A stretch of DNA of 64,000 nucleotides, taken from contig NZ_AMPG01000004.1 of the NCBI RefSeq assembly GCF_000299415.1, positions 124,001 to 188,000 on the forward strand, given 5' to 3'. The position numbers and the translations under genes were made by a program. Under the pieces are notes generated by a model. The model had not been told where the DNA came from. It searched no databases and saw only the letters and a list, made by a program, of their open reading frames with translations. Positions within the stretch are counted from its first letter, which is position 1; the number at the start of each line of letters is the position of its first letter. Of the stretch, positions 55,511-64,000 are shown piece by piece. Source of the stretch: Candidatus Microthrix parvicella Bio17-1 (lineage in GTDB: Bacteria; Actinomycetota; Acidimicrobiia; Acidimicrobiales; Microtrichaceae).

Positions 55511-57757
55511 ATGGTACCGGTGACGCGAGTTCTCCCGTGGCGACGCCACACCGAGCCGCGCTCCGATGAGTTGCGTCCCTTGGTGCAGGCGATGCGAGAC
55601 GCGCGTGGGAAGCCGGACATCGACGTCGTGGAGCGTGCCTATGGCTTTGCCAAGGTGGCTCACGACGGACAGCTTCGTGCCTCCGGGGAGCCGTACATCA
55701 CCCATCCCTTGGCCGTGGCCACCATCGTTGCCCGCTATGGCGCCGACGAAGCAACGATCTGCGCCGCGCTCCTCCACGACACGGTGGAGGACTGTGACGT
55801 CACCTTGGCGGAAATCGGCCTGGCCTTTGGTCCGGTGGTGGCCGCTCTGGTGGACGGTTGCACCAAGTTGGAGCGCGTCGAGGTGGACTCGAAGGACCAC
55901 CAGAAGGCCGAGACGTTCCGCAAGATCATCTTGTCGATGGCCAACGACCTGCGGGTGATCGTGATCAAGCTGGCTGATCGTCTCCACAACCTCCGCACCG
56001 TGGCAGGGATGTCGACGAGGCATCAGGAGAAGCAGGCACACGAAACCATGGAGGTCTATGCGCCGTTGGCGCATCGTCTTGGCATGACCGAGCTCCGCCA
56101 ACAACTGGAGGACCTGAGCTTCGCCGTGCTGCACCCACAGGTGTTTGCGGAGATTGACCTGCTGGTGGCCCAGCGCGCCCCTGAGCGCGACCTGTACCTG
56201 ATGCAGGTGATCGAGGAGATCAGGGGACGGCTGGAGGGCCTTGGAATCACCGGCGAGATCATCGGCCGCCCCAAGCACCTCTGGAGCCTGTACGAAAAGA
56301 TGATCATTCGGGGCAGGAGTTTCGACGAGATTCATGACCTGATGGGCGTGCGCATCATCGTCGACGAGGCGAACACCTACGCGGCACTCGGGGCGATACA
56401 CGCGTTGTGGCGGCCGATTCCCGGCCGATTCAAGGACTACATCGCCATGCCAAAGTTCAACCTGTACCAATCGCTGCACACCACGGTGGTCGGACCCGGC
56501 GGAAAGACGGTCGAGGTGCAGATCCGCACCAGCGACATGCATCGCCAGGCGGAGTTCGGTGTGGCGGCCCACTGGGCCTACAAGGGCGCCGCACAGTCGG
56601 GCCCGCGGGATCAGCAGCGCGTGGTCGAGGAGTCGGGTACCGACGAACGGGCCGACTGGCTGGACCGAATCGTCGACTGGCAGCAGTACCTGACCGACCC
56701 GGACGAGTTCATGCTGAACCTGAAGACCGATCTGGGTCAGGGTGAGGTCTTCGTCTTCACGCCGAAGGGTCGCCTGGTGACGTTGCCGGTTGGGGCCACG
56801 CCTGTGGACTTTGCCTACGGCGTGCACACCGAGGTGGGCCATCGATGCATCGGTGCCCGTGTCAATGGGCGGCTGGTGCCGCTCGATCACGTCCTCAGCT
56901 CCGGCGACACCGCTGAGATCGTGACGGCCAACGATGGCCACCGGCCGTCGGAGGATTGGCTGGAGTTCGTCAAGAGCCGGTCGGCCCAGGCGAAGATTCG
57001 GCAGTGGTTCAGGCGGGAGCACCGAGAGGACATCGTCGATCGCGGCCAGGATGAACTTGAGCGGGCGCTACGACGCGAGCGCCTTCCCGCCGAGCTGATC
57101 GAGGGCGAGACGATCGACGAGGTGGCCACCCAGATGGGCTACTCGGGAGGTGAGGCGCTGACCCAGGCGATCGGGGAGGAGAAGGTGCGGGCGGCCACGG
57201 TTGCCGGCCGTCTCGTGCGGCAGCTTCAGCACTCGTCGGGGCAGGGTACCCCGATGCTGGCCACCGACGTGCTGGGCGAACGTCGGCGCACGAAGCGTGC
57301 GGACGGCAGCGGCGTGCACGTCGAGGGTTTTCGAGAGGAGTTGGTGCGCCTTGCCCGCTGCTGCTCGCCCGTTCCGCCGGACGAGATCATGGGCTTCCTC
57401 ACCCGCGGCAGAGGCATCGCCGTTCACCGCACCGACTGCACCAACGCCGTGTCGCTGTCCTCGCACACCGACCGGGTGGTTGACGTGGAATGGGAGCAGG
57501 AGAGTCGGGGCAGTTGGGAGGTGGCCATCGAGGTGCGTGGCCTGGATCGACCCCGACTGCTGGTTGATGTGGCCGCCGTGATCGCCGAGGCACAGGTCGG
57601 CGTGCGCACACTCAATGCCCGCACCGGTGACGATCGTGTTACCGTGTTGCGTTTCGATCTTGAGATGGGGGACCCGACCCACCTCGACCGGCTGCTGGGC
57701 AGCCTCTACAGCGTCGACACGGTCTATGACGCGGAGCGGGTGCAACCCAACGGGTGA
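55511..57757 (+). CDS. rel: bifunctional (p)ppGpp synthetase/hydrolase
   Basis: 748 residues with the full Rel layout. The HD hydrolase domain has H65, H89 and D90 (YITHPLAVA; ALLHDTVED) and looks intact. The synthetase domain reads DLMGVRIIV and RFKDYIAMPKFNLYQSLHTTVVGPGG. The TGS domain starts near EVFVFTPKGRLVTLPVGATPVDFAYGVH. A zinc-finger/CC region has RCCSPVPPDEIMGFLTRGRGIAVHRTDCTN, and the ACT domain is at the C-terminus. It makes and degrades the stringent alarmone. ATG at 55511 has AGGAGG 7 bases upstream. It is located between secF and hisS, a common bacterial order. Confidence 0.96.
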   Translation: MVPVTRVLPWRRHTEPRSDELRPLVQAMRDARGKPDIDVVERAYGFAKVAHDGQLRASGEPYITHPLAVATIVARYGADEATICAALLHDTVEDCDVTLAEIGLAFGPVVAALVDGCTKLERVEVDSKDHQKAETFRKIILSMANDLRVIVIKLADRLHNLRTVAGMSTRHQEKQAHETMEVYAPLAHRLGMTELRQQLEDLSFAVLHPQVFAEIDLLVAQRAPERDLYLMQVIEEIRGRLEGLGITGEIIGRPKHLWSLYEKMIIRGRSFDEIHDLMGVRIIVDEANTYAALGAIHALWRPIPGRFKDYIAMPKFNLYQSLHTTVVGPGGKTVEVQIRTSDMHRQAEFGVAAHWAYKGAAQSGPRDQQRVVEESGTDERADWLDRIVDWQQYLTDPDEFMLNLKTDLGQGEVFVFTPKGRLVTLPVGATPVDFAYGVHTEVGHRCIGARVNGRLVPLDHVLSSGDTAEIVTANDGHRPSEDWLEFVKSRSAQAKIRQWFRREHREDIVDRGQDELERALRRERLPAELIEGETIDEVATQMGYSGGEALTQAIGEEKVRAATVAGRLVRQLQHSSGQGTPMLATDVLGERRRTKRADGSGVHVEGFREELVRLARCCSPVPPDEIMGFLTRGRGIAVHRTDCTNAVSLSSHTDRVVDVEWEQESRGSWEVAIEVRGLDRPRLLVDVAAVIAEAQVGVRTLNARTGDDRVTVLRFDLEMGDPTHLDRLLGSLYSVDTVYDAERVQPNG

Positions 57758-57807
57758 CCCGGCAATCGGGCGGCTCCGACGTTGTCGGGACTCGTGGCCT
57801 GGCCAAC

Positions 57808-57813
57808 TACGAT
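57808..57813 (+). promoter_or_regulatory. putative -10 box (TACGAT) of hisS
   Basis: TACGAT ends 8 bases before the GTG at 57822; only a weak GGGG lies between. It is consistent with leaderless initiation. Confidence 0.4.
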
Positions 57814-57821
57814 CCGGGGTC

Positions 57822-59162
57822 GTGCCCGACCCTGATGAGCCCAGAAGATCAGCCAAGCCGCAGCGGTTTCAGGCGCCGATCGGTACCCGTGACCTGCTCA
57901 GCCCCGAGTCGGAGCGGCGTCGGGCGCTGGTGGACCGCTTTGCCGAGCACGCAGCGCTGGCCGGATACCGCCACCTGGTCACCCCGATGTTTGAGGACCT
58001 CGGCGTGTTCACCCGGTTGGGTGCTGCGACCGATGTGGTCACCAAGGAGATGTACGACTTCACCGACAAGGGCGGTCGTCGCATGGCACTGCGCCCCGAA
58101 CTGACCGCTTCGGTGTGCAGGGCGTTCACCGAGCACAACCCGGCGGTGTTGCCGTGGAAGGTCTGGTATTCCGGTCCTCAGTTTCGTCATGAGAAGCCGC
58201 AGAAGGGTCGGTACCGGCAGTTCGATCAGGTGGGCGTCGAGGCGCTTGGATCGGAGGACCCCGATCTGGACACCGAGTCGATCGCCCTCGCCTGGCGGTT
58301 CTTTGACGACCTGGGGCTTCGACGCGTGCGGCTGCTGGTGAACTCGCTGGGCGAGGCCACCGAACGCGCCCGGTACGTGGAGGCGCTGGCTGACTACCTT
58401 GCCCGTCACACCGACGCGCTGTCGGACGCCGCCGTAGCCACGCTGGCCCGAAACCCGCTGAGGGTTCTCGACTCAAAACGCCCTGAGGACGGGTACGTGA
58501 TCGCCGGGGCGCCGCAATTGTCGGACTTTCTCGGCGTGGCGTCGGTGACTCACTTCGAGCGGGTGCTCGCCGGGCTGGACTCGCTTGGCATCGACGCCGA
58601 GGTGTCGCCCAAGCTGGTGCGCGGGCTCGACTACTACCGCCGTACCACGTTCGAGTTCACCGCCGAGAGCCTGGACGCGTCCCAGAACGCCGTCGGCGGG
58701 GGCGGACGCTACGACGGGCTGGTCGAGGCACTGGGCGGTAAACCCACCGCCGGCGTCGGCTTTGCGTTGGGTGTCGACCGCACGCTGCTGGCCTGCGATG
58801 CCGAAGGGGTGTTTGGCCCGGTCGAGAGGACGGTCGAGTGCTTCGTGGTGGACACGACCGGTGGCCTGACCGGCTACGAGATCACCGAGGCGCTTCGACG
58901 TGCCGGGGTGGCCACCGATCGCAGTTGGGCCGGCGAGCTTACCGACGAGGGTCTTGGGCGTCCTCGCTCGATGAAGGCGCAGATGAAGGCGGCTGATCGC
59001 TCTGGAGCGAACCTGGCGGTGCTGATGGGACCAGACGAATTGGAGGTTGGAGCGGCAACGATTCGTCGGTTGCGGGCAGGTCCTGATCAGGCGCCGTCCG
59101 CTCAGCGGCGGGTGCCGTTGTCCCGGGTGGTGTCCGAGGTTCAGACCGAACTGGGCCGCTGA
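57822..59162 (+). CDS. hisS: histidyl-tRNA synthetase
   Basis: 446 residues. Class II motifs are present: motif 1 region HLVTPMFEDLGVF, motif 2 WYSGPQFRHEKPQKGRYRQFDQVGVE, HisA box VRGLDYYRRTTFEF and motif 3 AGVGFALGVDRTLLA. The C-terminal anticodon-binding domain is complete. GTG at 57822 gives a short N-terminus before FQAPIGTRDLLSPES. The last 224 bases are overlapped on the opposite strand by the end of the large hydrolase/phosphoesterase gene. Confidence 0.96.
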   Translation: MPDPDEPRRSAKPQRFQAPIGTRDLLSPESERRRALVDRFAEHAALAGYRHLVTPMFEDLGVFTRLGAATDVVTKEMYDFTDKGGRRMALRPELTASVCRAFTEHNPAVLPWKVWYSGPQFRHEKPQKGRYRQFDQVGVEALGSEDPDLDTESIALAWRFFDDLGLRRVRLLVNSLGEATERARYVEALADYLARHTDALSDAAVATLARNPLRVLDSKRPEDGYVIAGAPQLSDFLGVASVTHFERVLAGLDSLGIDAEVSPKLVRGLDYYRRTTFEFTAESLDASQNAVGGGGRYDGLVEALGGKPTAGVGFALGVDRTLLACDAEGVFGPVERTVECFVVDTTGGLTGYEITEALRRAGVATDRSWAGELTDEGLGRPRSMKAQMKAADRSGANLAVLMGPDELEVGAATIRRLRAGPDQAPSAQRRVPLSRVVSEVQTELGR

Positions 59163-62100
59163 CCCCGGAGCCGATGCGATTCGGCGACACGGTGAAGGGT
59201 GGCTCGATCAACTGCGGATCGCTGGCGAACACCGCCGGGTGGGCGTCGATCCCCACGCCGTCCTTCGGTGCGGTCCGGCCGAGCGGCCGCCGGGTACGTC
59301 GCAGCCCAACCGGGTACACGGTGAGGTCTCCGTTCGGCTCAACCCGAATGCGGAGGAAGTTCTTGTGTGTGGTCAGGCGAAGCGCTGAGAACACCTCGTT
59401 GGTGTGCATGCCCAGGGTCAGGTTGGAAACAACCAGATAGGCGGCCAGGGTCCACGCACAAAACAGGGCGCCCAACACCGTGGCGACACCGACCGTGATG
59501 ACCCCGCCCACGATTGCCGGCGCCGACAGCGTGACCCCGAGCAGGGTGGTCGGGTCGCGGCCGGTCACCAGGCCGCCCACGTGCCTGCCCAGGCCCGCGG
59601 CCCAGCCGAGCACCACGCCGATGACGATCAGTTGCGCCAGCCCGTGGACGAAGCCGGCCGTGCGGGCGACCACGACGGAGGCCCGGTCGGCCGCCTCGGG
59701 CTGCGCGAACAGGGTCGTCCCGATGAGCACGGCCGCCAGGGGCAGCCACGACAGGGGGCTGGCCCAGTACTCGGCCATCAGGTGGCCGGACAGGCCACCC
59801 AGGCCTCGCAGCGTTCCCTGATCCCCAACGGTGAAGATGGCGATCATTGCGAAGATCGCAGAGATCGCACCGGTCACTGCAAGGAACCCCGGGTTGATGA
59901 ACGGAAAACCAAGGTGCCGGACGAGCGCCCGTCGGGAGGCAACAAAGCCGGGGAACACCGCGCGTAGGTGCAGCGTCCGAGGCCCGAAGCGCCCGGTGGC
60001 GTCGGTGAGCGCAAACGCAGTGTCGAGGCCGGCCGGATCATCGCCCGGATCATCGCCCGGATCATCGCCCACCGCATGGTTGACACCCAGGGGCCAGACA
60101 CCCGCCGAACGTTGTCGTCGGCGCCGGAGTTGGTGGGTGGGATGGGTGAAGGCGCCGCCGCCACCGGCGGTCACATAGTGAACGCCGCTGACGGGGTCGG
60201 CGAGGTGGGCGTAGTGATGGCTGTCGCCGCTGACGAACAAGGCCACCCGTCGGGGGTCACCCAGGGTGTCGAGGATGAAGCGATCCAACGACACCTGGGC
60301 CTCGACGTGGCGGTGCCCGTCCGCCCATGCCGGCGTGGGCCAGGCGAGAATCAGGCGAACCTCGTCGCCAAGGCTCGCCCCGATGCGCGTGAAATAGTCC
60401 AACTGAACCGGGTCGACGTCGCTGCCGGAGGAGCCGCCGTCGACCGCAAACAGCATCCACCCCGGGGCAACCTGCACGGCGGCATAACTGCGGCGCTGCA
60501 CGGTGCGCCACACCCCCAGGCGACCCTGGTCGCACAGCAGTGCTGAGAATCCGTCGAGACCGTCATACCAATCGTGATTGCCCGGTATGGCAACCACGAC
60601 CGGGTCGGTGCCGTCGGGCGCGGCTTCCAACCCGTCGCAGGCCTGTTGATAGGGCCCGGTCAGGCGATCGCGGTAGGCGGCGGACGTGCCCACCGGGTAG
60701 GCGAGATCCCCGCCGATCACCAGAAGCGAACCGCGCGGCAGGGTCACGTCGGGTCCGTCGGGTCGGGGGCGCGCGGCCAGTTCGACGGCGTCGGTCAGCT
60801 CGACGTTGCCGGCCAGATCGATGGCCTGGGTCATCGTGGTCGGCCGACCCTCCGGCCCGCGACCGATGAGTCCTCGCGCCAGATGCCAGGCCACCGCCGT
60901 GGTTGGCACGTGACCGTCGCCGGTGTCGGCCACGTAGTCCATCCACACGGGCTGCGGGGCGGTGCCCCGCTCAGGTTCGGGACGGCGCCGTGCCTCGTCA
61001 AGGTTGATCACCTCGGCGTCCGGGTCGAGTGCGGCCAGCACTTCGCGTCGGTCTGCAAAAGGCTTCACCGCCTCGGTCACGCTCAAGCTGGAGCCCGCGC
61101 GGAACAACACCGACGGATCGAACCAACCCACCATGGGCCTGGGCGAGAACCGGATACGACCGAGCCGGGGGAGTACGCCTCCGGGTAGGGGAGGCGGCGT
61201 GGCCAACAGAAGAAGCTCGATGCCTCGACGCACCTCGATGTCGTCGAACGCCGGGGTGTGCCCAACCCCGCCGAGGGGCATCTCCACCGGCCCCCTTGGC
61301 GCCACGTGCCGGGCCGGGCCGAACCCGCTCTTCGGTGGGTAATCCATGCCAACGGGCCCGCCCACCGGATCTCCACGACGCCAGGCGTTGATCCACGCCG
61401 CGCCCGTGCCCGACCGGTCCGCCAAGTGCTCGGCCAGCGGTATCAGCGCCTCGGGAGCAAATTGATGAGGAAAGAACCGGCCGTACAACGGACCCAGCGG
61501 ACAGGCATGGGTGACCAGCGATGTACCCGACAGGTTCAGGCCGCCTCCGGCCAAACCTGCCAGCGCGCTGACGGCCAACACCGAGCCCTGGCTGTGGGCC
61601 GACACCACCACCTGGCGCCCCTCCTTCAACGCATCAACCACCTGGAGCTGCAGCTGTGGCACCACGATCTCGGAGTACGGCGTAATGGCCAGCGGATGAA
61701 ACCTGCGAGGCCAGAAGGTCAGCACCTCCCAAACGGACGCCACCCACGGACGCATTCGGGGCAGGTAGCGGGTGGCCCCGGCGGCCAGCCCGGCACCCAG
61801 TGCCAGCAGCAGCGGCGCTGCGGCGGCCAGCCGGGTGAGCCAGCCGGCGTCGGGCCCCTGGATCTGCACCGGCCAGGGGGCGAGCCAGTCCGCCGGTGGT
61901 TGGAAGCGGTGGATGAAAAGGCACAGTCCGACGCCGAATGACACGCCGACGCCGGCCGTTCCGATCAGGTCGATGCCACGAATCGCGCCCTGCAACGCCC
62001 AGAGCGGGCGCGGCACCCGCTGGGCGTCCGCTGGTGGGACGACGGCGGCGTTGCCACCCGCCCTCACGGCGGCGACGATCGCCAACACCGTCGCCATGGC

Positions 62101-63096
62101 CGCAGCGGCGACAACGCCGGCGGTGAACCCCTCCAGCAGTGCCACCTCCGACCCCAGCACCACCTGCCCATCGGCCCGCATGCTGAGCGCTCGACGGGTC
62201 ACCAGGACGACGCCGGACCAACCGGCGTTGGACATGAGCACAGCCAGGCCCATGGCCACCGCCGGACCCGAGATCCTCCACCGGCGAGCCAACAGCCCCG
62301 GTCGTTCCAGCCCGATGATCGCCAGTACCGCCACCCCCGCCCATTGGACGGCGCCGATGGTGCTGAAGACATCCCCCAACCTGAGGGGGTTCGGCACGCC
62401 GGGTACCGGCACCGGCTGGGTGCCGGCCCGATGGAGCGCCAGCATGGTCGTTGCGGCCAGGGTGCCCAGCGCCGCCAGCTGGTGGACGACCGACAAGAAG
62501 GCAAGGTCGGGTTCGTGGGCGAAGAACGCGGGGTTGAAGACACGCTCGTCGTCGTCGACCCCGCCGCGGGTCTCCGGTGCCGCCGTATAGGGGGCAACCG
62601 CCTCCGCTGCGGCGCGGGTGCGACCGGCCAGTGCAAAGGAGGCCAGGATGCCCACCAGCGTGAGCGCCACCCCCAGCCACAAACGCCTCAGTGGGTGGTG
62701 GACCCAGACGTTGAGGCCGACCAGCCCCTGCCACGCCACGATGTCGATCAGCAGATGGGCCACCCAGGCCGTGGTGGTGATCGTGAGGCTGATGCCGATG
62801 AGGTGGGCCACCCGCCGACACCAGGCGGCCCGCCGCGGCGCGTTGGCCGGATGCATCCAACCGGCGACGTTCGCCAGCGTGAACGGCGCAAGCACCACCC
62901 AAAACGGCAGCCACCAATTGTCGGAGATCAGGTCGCCCCAGCGGAAGATTCGGACATCGGTGGGAAGCTGCGCGGCGCCGGGCGGAGGCAGGATCGTGTT
63001 ATCGGGAGGGTTTCCGACCCCATGGACCCGGAGCTCCAGCGGCGTGACGGTGGAGCCGTTCTGGCGGCCGTTGCTGGGCGGATCGCTTGGGCTCAT
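58939..63096 (-). CDS. membrane alpha/beta-hydrolase - metallophosphoesterase fusion protein
   Basis: 1385 residues. The N-terminus LELRVHGVGNPPDN matches a family of membrane hydrolases, followed by about eight to ten helices (70-480) and a soluble part with the nucleophile elbow SAHSQGS at S502. A calcineurin-like phosphoesterase follows: DYVADTGDGH, GGDLAYP with D797, PGNHDWYDG at 839-847, and SGDSHHYAH with H960/H961/H964. Four to five more helices lie at about 1065-1250. The tail of about 130 residues is Pro/Ser-rich and disordered; its last about 74 residues are antisense to hisS. ATG at 63096 follows GGGGG by 7 bases. Two catalytic modules on one membrane protein suggest sequential attack on a lipid, for example acyl release and phosphate removal, but this is inference. 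Confidence 0.78.
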   Translation of the reverse strand: MSPSDPPSNGRQNGSTVTPLELRVHGVGNPPDNTILPPPGAAQLPTDVRIFRWGDLISDNWWLPFWVVLAPFTLANVAGWMHPANAPRRAAWCRRVAHLIGISLTITTTAWVAHLLIDIVAWQGLVGLNVWVHHPLRRLWLGVALTLVGILASFALAGRTRAAAEAVAPYTAAPETRGGVDDDERVFNPAFFAHEPDLAFLSVVHQLAALGTLAATTMLALHRAGTQPVPVPGVPNPLRLGDVFSTIGAVQWAGVAVLAIIGLERPGLLARRWRISGPAVAMGLAVLMSNAGWSGVVLVTRRALSMRADGQVVLGSEVALLEGFTAGVVAAAAMATVLAIVAAVRAGGNAAVVPPADAQRVPRPLWALQGAIRGIDLIGTAGVGVSFGVGLCLFIHRFQPPADWLAPWPVQIQGPDAGWLTRLAAAAPLLLALGAGLAAGATRYLPRMRPWVASVWEVLTFWPRRFHPLAITPYSEIVVPQLQLQVVDALKEGRQVVVSAHSQGSVLAVSALAGLAGGGLNLSGTSLVTHACPLGPLYGRFFPHQFAPEALIPLAEHLADRSGTGAAWINAWRRGDPVGGPVGMDYPPKSGFGPARHVAPRGPVEMPLGGVGHTPAFDDIEVRRGIELLLLATPPPLPGGVLPRLGRIRFSPRPMVGWFDPSVLFRAGSSLSVTEAVKPFADRREVLAALDPDAEVINLDEARRRPEPERGTAPQPVWMDYVADTGDGHVPTTAVAWHLARGLIGRGPEGRPTTMTQAIDLAGNVELTDAVELAARPRPDGPDVTLPRGSLLVIGGDLAYPVGTSAAYRDRLTGPYQQACDGLEAAPDGTDPVVVAIPGNHDWYDGLDGFSALLCDQGRLGVWRTVQRRSYAAVQVAPGWMLFAVDGGSSGSDVDPVQLDYFTRIGASLGDEVRLILAWPTPAWADGHRHVEAQVSLDRFILDTLGDPRRVALFVSGDSHHYAHLADPVSGVHYVTAGGGGAFTHPTHQLRRRRQRSAGVWPLGVNHAVGDDPGDDPGDDPAGLDTAFALTDATGRFGPRTLHLRAVFPGFVASRRALVRHLGFPFINPGFLAVTGAISAIFAMIAIFTVGDQGTLRGLGGLSGHLMAEYWASPLSWLPLAAVLIGTTLFAQPEAADRASVVVARTAGFVHGLAQLIVIGVVLGWAAGLGRHVGGLVTGRDPTTLLGVTLSAPAIVGGVITVGVATVLGALFCAWTLAAYLVVSNLTLGMHTNEVFSALRLTTHKNFLRIRVEPNGDLTVYPVGLRRTRRPLGRTAPKDGVGIDAHPAVFASDPQLIEPPFTVSPNRIGSGVSGPVRSEPRTPPGTTAPAAERTAPDQDLPATDESLPLQPPIRLVPSAPPGSLQSDQPPSSAPSSSEDAQDPRR
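60034..60069. repeat. three 12-bp tandem copies encoding a G-D-D-P repeat
   Basis: CGGATCATCGCC is repeated three times (60034-60045, 60046-60057, 60058-60069). On the minus strand it encodes GDDP units in a loop after the phosphoesterase core. The repeat keeps the frame. Confidence 0.9.
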
Positions 63097-63117
63097 CGGT
63101 TTTCCCCCTGTGGTGGC

Positions 63118-63123
63118 ACGGTA
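63118..63123 (-). promoter_or_regulatory. putative -10 box (TACCGT) of the fusion gene
   Basis: Minus-strand TACCGT lies 21 bases before the ATG at 63096, leaving a short leader that contains GGGGG. No clear -35 is visible. Confidence 0.35.
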
Positions 63124-63157
63124 CCCGACCAGGTCGTTGGCCGTCGGCCGTCGGCCG

Positions 63158-64000
63158 TTAACGCTCGTGGCGCTCGATGCCCACGTCCAGGCCCGTGGCG
63201 TCCCACGGCTGAAGGCCCAGCAGGTCGGTGGCGGCGATGGCACCGGACCCAAGTGCACCGTCGGCCGCATCCACCAGCCGCCAGTTCAAGTACGGAGAGC
63301 CGAGGGCCTGTCCCTCGATGATGACGGCCCGCAGGTCGCCCGGCTCGAATTCGCAGCGTTCCTGAAGGATCGCCAGAAACCGTTCGTCGTGGAGGTGACC
63401 GTCACCGAAGTTCCAGCCGAGCACCATGCCCGCCACCATCTCCCCGTCGATGAGCTCGATCTCCGCGGGATCGAGCTGCGTTGCAGGGTCGGTATGGCGC
63501 GAATCGAGCACGACACCATCCGCCGCCATCGGGAGCAGCGCCGCCAAGGCCCGGCCGTGGAGGTGCATGGCCCGAAACGCCTGGCCGCGTCCAAGCGCAA
63601 CCGTGAGGTCGCCATCGCCTCCAAGGCGCTCCAACTGATGGGCCGGGGTGGCCGCCGCGCAGGGGAGTGCCTGCTCGATGCGATCGAGACAGCCCGGCCG
63701 TAACAACCACGTGCCGGTCGCCCAGTTGCCCGCGTAGTAGCGCATGGCCGGAAGAAACGACACCCGGTCGGGCCGGACGTTGCCGTAGGCGGGGATCACC
63801 ACCAGGCAGACGATGAGCACGGCGATCAGGAGCGGGTTGGAGAGGTCCCAGATCCGCACGTCGCCGTGCTGCCCGAACAGCACCACCGCCGAGTAGATGA
63901 AGAACAGGTTCCACTCGAGGGGAACGCCAAGGGGAAAGCTGGTGAGGATGGTCAGGTGGAAGCCCACGATGGCCACCAAGGTCAGCGTCCGAAGCGGCCC
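63158..64000 (-). CDS. DUF3556-like membrane protein, 5'-truncated
   Basis: The frame is open to the window edge, so the N-terminal part is missing; 280 codons are visible. Near the visible start are two hydrophobic helices separated by FPLGVPLEWNLFFIYSAVVLFG, a stretch typical of the DUF3556 proteins found in mycobacteria and relatives. A soluble C-terminal domain follows (YYAGNWATGTWLL; DGEMVAGMVLGWNFGDGHLHDE; LGLQPWDATGLDVG). The function of the family is unknown. It is on the same strand as the hydrolase-phosphoesterase gene, with a 61-base gap. TTG at 63977-63979 could serve as an internal start but is probably not the real one. Confidence 0.65.
   Translation of the reverse strand, partial: GPLRTLTLVAIVGFHLTILTSFPLGVPLEWNLFFIYSAVVLFGQHGDVRIWDLSNPLLIAVLIVCLVVIPAYGNVRPDRVSFLPAMRYYAGNWATGTWLLRPGCLDRIEQALPCAAATPAHQLERLGGDGDLTVALGRGQAFRAMHLHGRALAALLPMAADGVVLDSRHTDPATQLDPAEIELIDGEMVAGMVLGWNFGDGHLHDERFLAILQERCEFEPGDLRAVIIEGQALGSPYLNWRLVDAADGALGSGAIAATDLLGLQPWDATGLDVGIERHER

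Noticed and set aside
48004-57022. Long antisense frames (48004-49566 plus; 52144-53898 and 55367-57022 minus)
   Set aside because: They mirror the flavoprotein, secD and rel genes, which have unmistakable conserved motifs in the other frame.
60034-60069. 12-bp repeat as a regulatory iteron array
   Set aside because: Only three copies, in frame within a coding region and encoding a simple Asp/Gly/Pro loop; no origin features nearby.
63096-63270. Longer start for the hydrolase-phosphoesterase gene
   Set aside because: The extra residues are unlike the family, run antisense into the neighbouring DUF3556-like gene's end, and the ATG at 63096 has a clear ribosome site.

Overview
This is a 64-kb stretch of high-G+C chromosome with almost no gene-free space; no gap between genes exceeds about 200 bases. 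The content points to an actinobacterium. There is an S-(hydroxymethyl)mycothiol dehydrogenase and an MDMPI/DinB-fold protein with an intact metal triad (mycothiol biology), a conservon-type sensor kinase with a DUF742/GTPase partner, an AftD-like arabinofuranosyltransferase, PdxS/PdxT vitamin B6 synthesis, and many 4-base ATGA/GTGA gene overlaps. My best guess is a member of Acidimicrobiia (Microthrix/Ilumatobacter-like), but this is inference from gene content and no sequence search was run. I saw no tRNA, rRNA, insertion sequence, phage or CRISPR array.

Layout. 1-4.2 kb: the end of glutamate synthase small subunit, then a two-gene conservon-like signalling unit. 4.2-5 kb: an MDMPI/DinB-fold protein. 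5.1-12.9 kb: cell-envelope glycan genes, namely a WbbL-like GT2 converging on a leftward operon of a DPM1-like GT2, a DUF2304 protein, a 1480-residue AftD-like enzyme and a GT4. 12.9-18.4 kb: a small conserved-looking protein, a leftward operon (acyl-CoA synthetase with a 4 x 27-bp in-frame repeat, PGPGW membrane protein, AlkA-like glycosylase), a second HhH-GPD glycosylase and mscR. 18.5-26.8 kb: a UvrA paralogue and a complete leftward oligopeptide/dipeptide ABC transporter operon. 26.9-30.6 kb: rsmI with a glycerophosphodiester phosphodiesterase, an MFS carrier and a SirB1-family protein. 30.6-39 kb, all rightward: pyk, patatin-like phospholipase, uvrC, lemA with a degenerate M48-like membrane protein, pdxS-pdxT, yebC. 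39-41.5 kb: a leftward five-gene Asp23/Gls24 envelope-stress-type operon that includes a J-domain protein. 41.6-43.8 kb: a large secreted lipoprotein hydrolase. 43.9-46.2 kb: ruvC-ruvA-ruvB. 46.2-49.5 kb: a polytopic membrane protein and a UDP-galactopyranose-mutase-like flavoprotein. 49.6-59.2 kb: queA-tgt, yajC-secD-secF, rel, hisS, the familiar bacterial order of tRNA modification, Sec export, stringent response and histidyl-tRNA synthetase. 58.9-64 kb: a 1385-residue membrane fusion of an alpha/beta-hydrolase-type module and a metallophosphoesterase, then the 3' part of a DUF3556-like membrane protein.

Themes. Much of the accessory content concerns the envelope (arabinan and other glycans, Sec export, Asp23 stress proteins, LemA, lipases/phosphoesterases). 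A second thread is DNA repair: two alkylbase-type glycosylases, UvrA paralogue, UvrC, RuvABC. The most unusual items are the conservon with a fused, motif-altered GTPase and no roadblock gene; the in-frame minisatellite inside the acyl-CoA synthetase; the hydrolase-phosphoesterase fusion whose 3' end lies antisense to hisS; the LemA-linked pseudoprotease; the Asp23/J-domain operon; and a recurring TANNNT box 6-9 bases before the start codon of nine genes, which suggests leaderless mRNAs.
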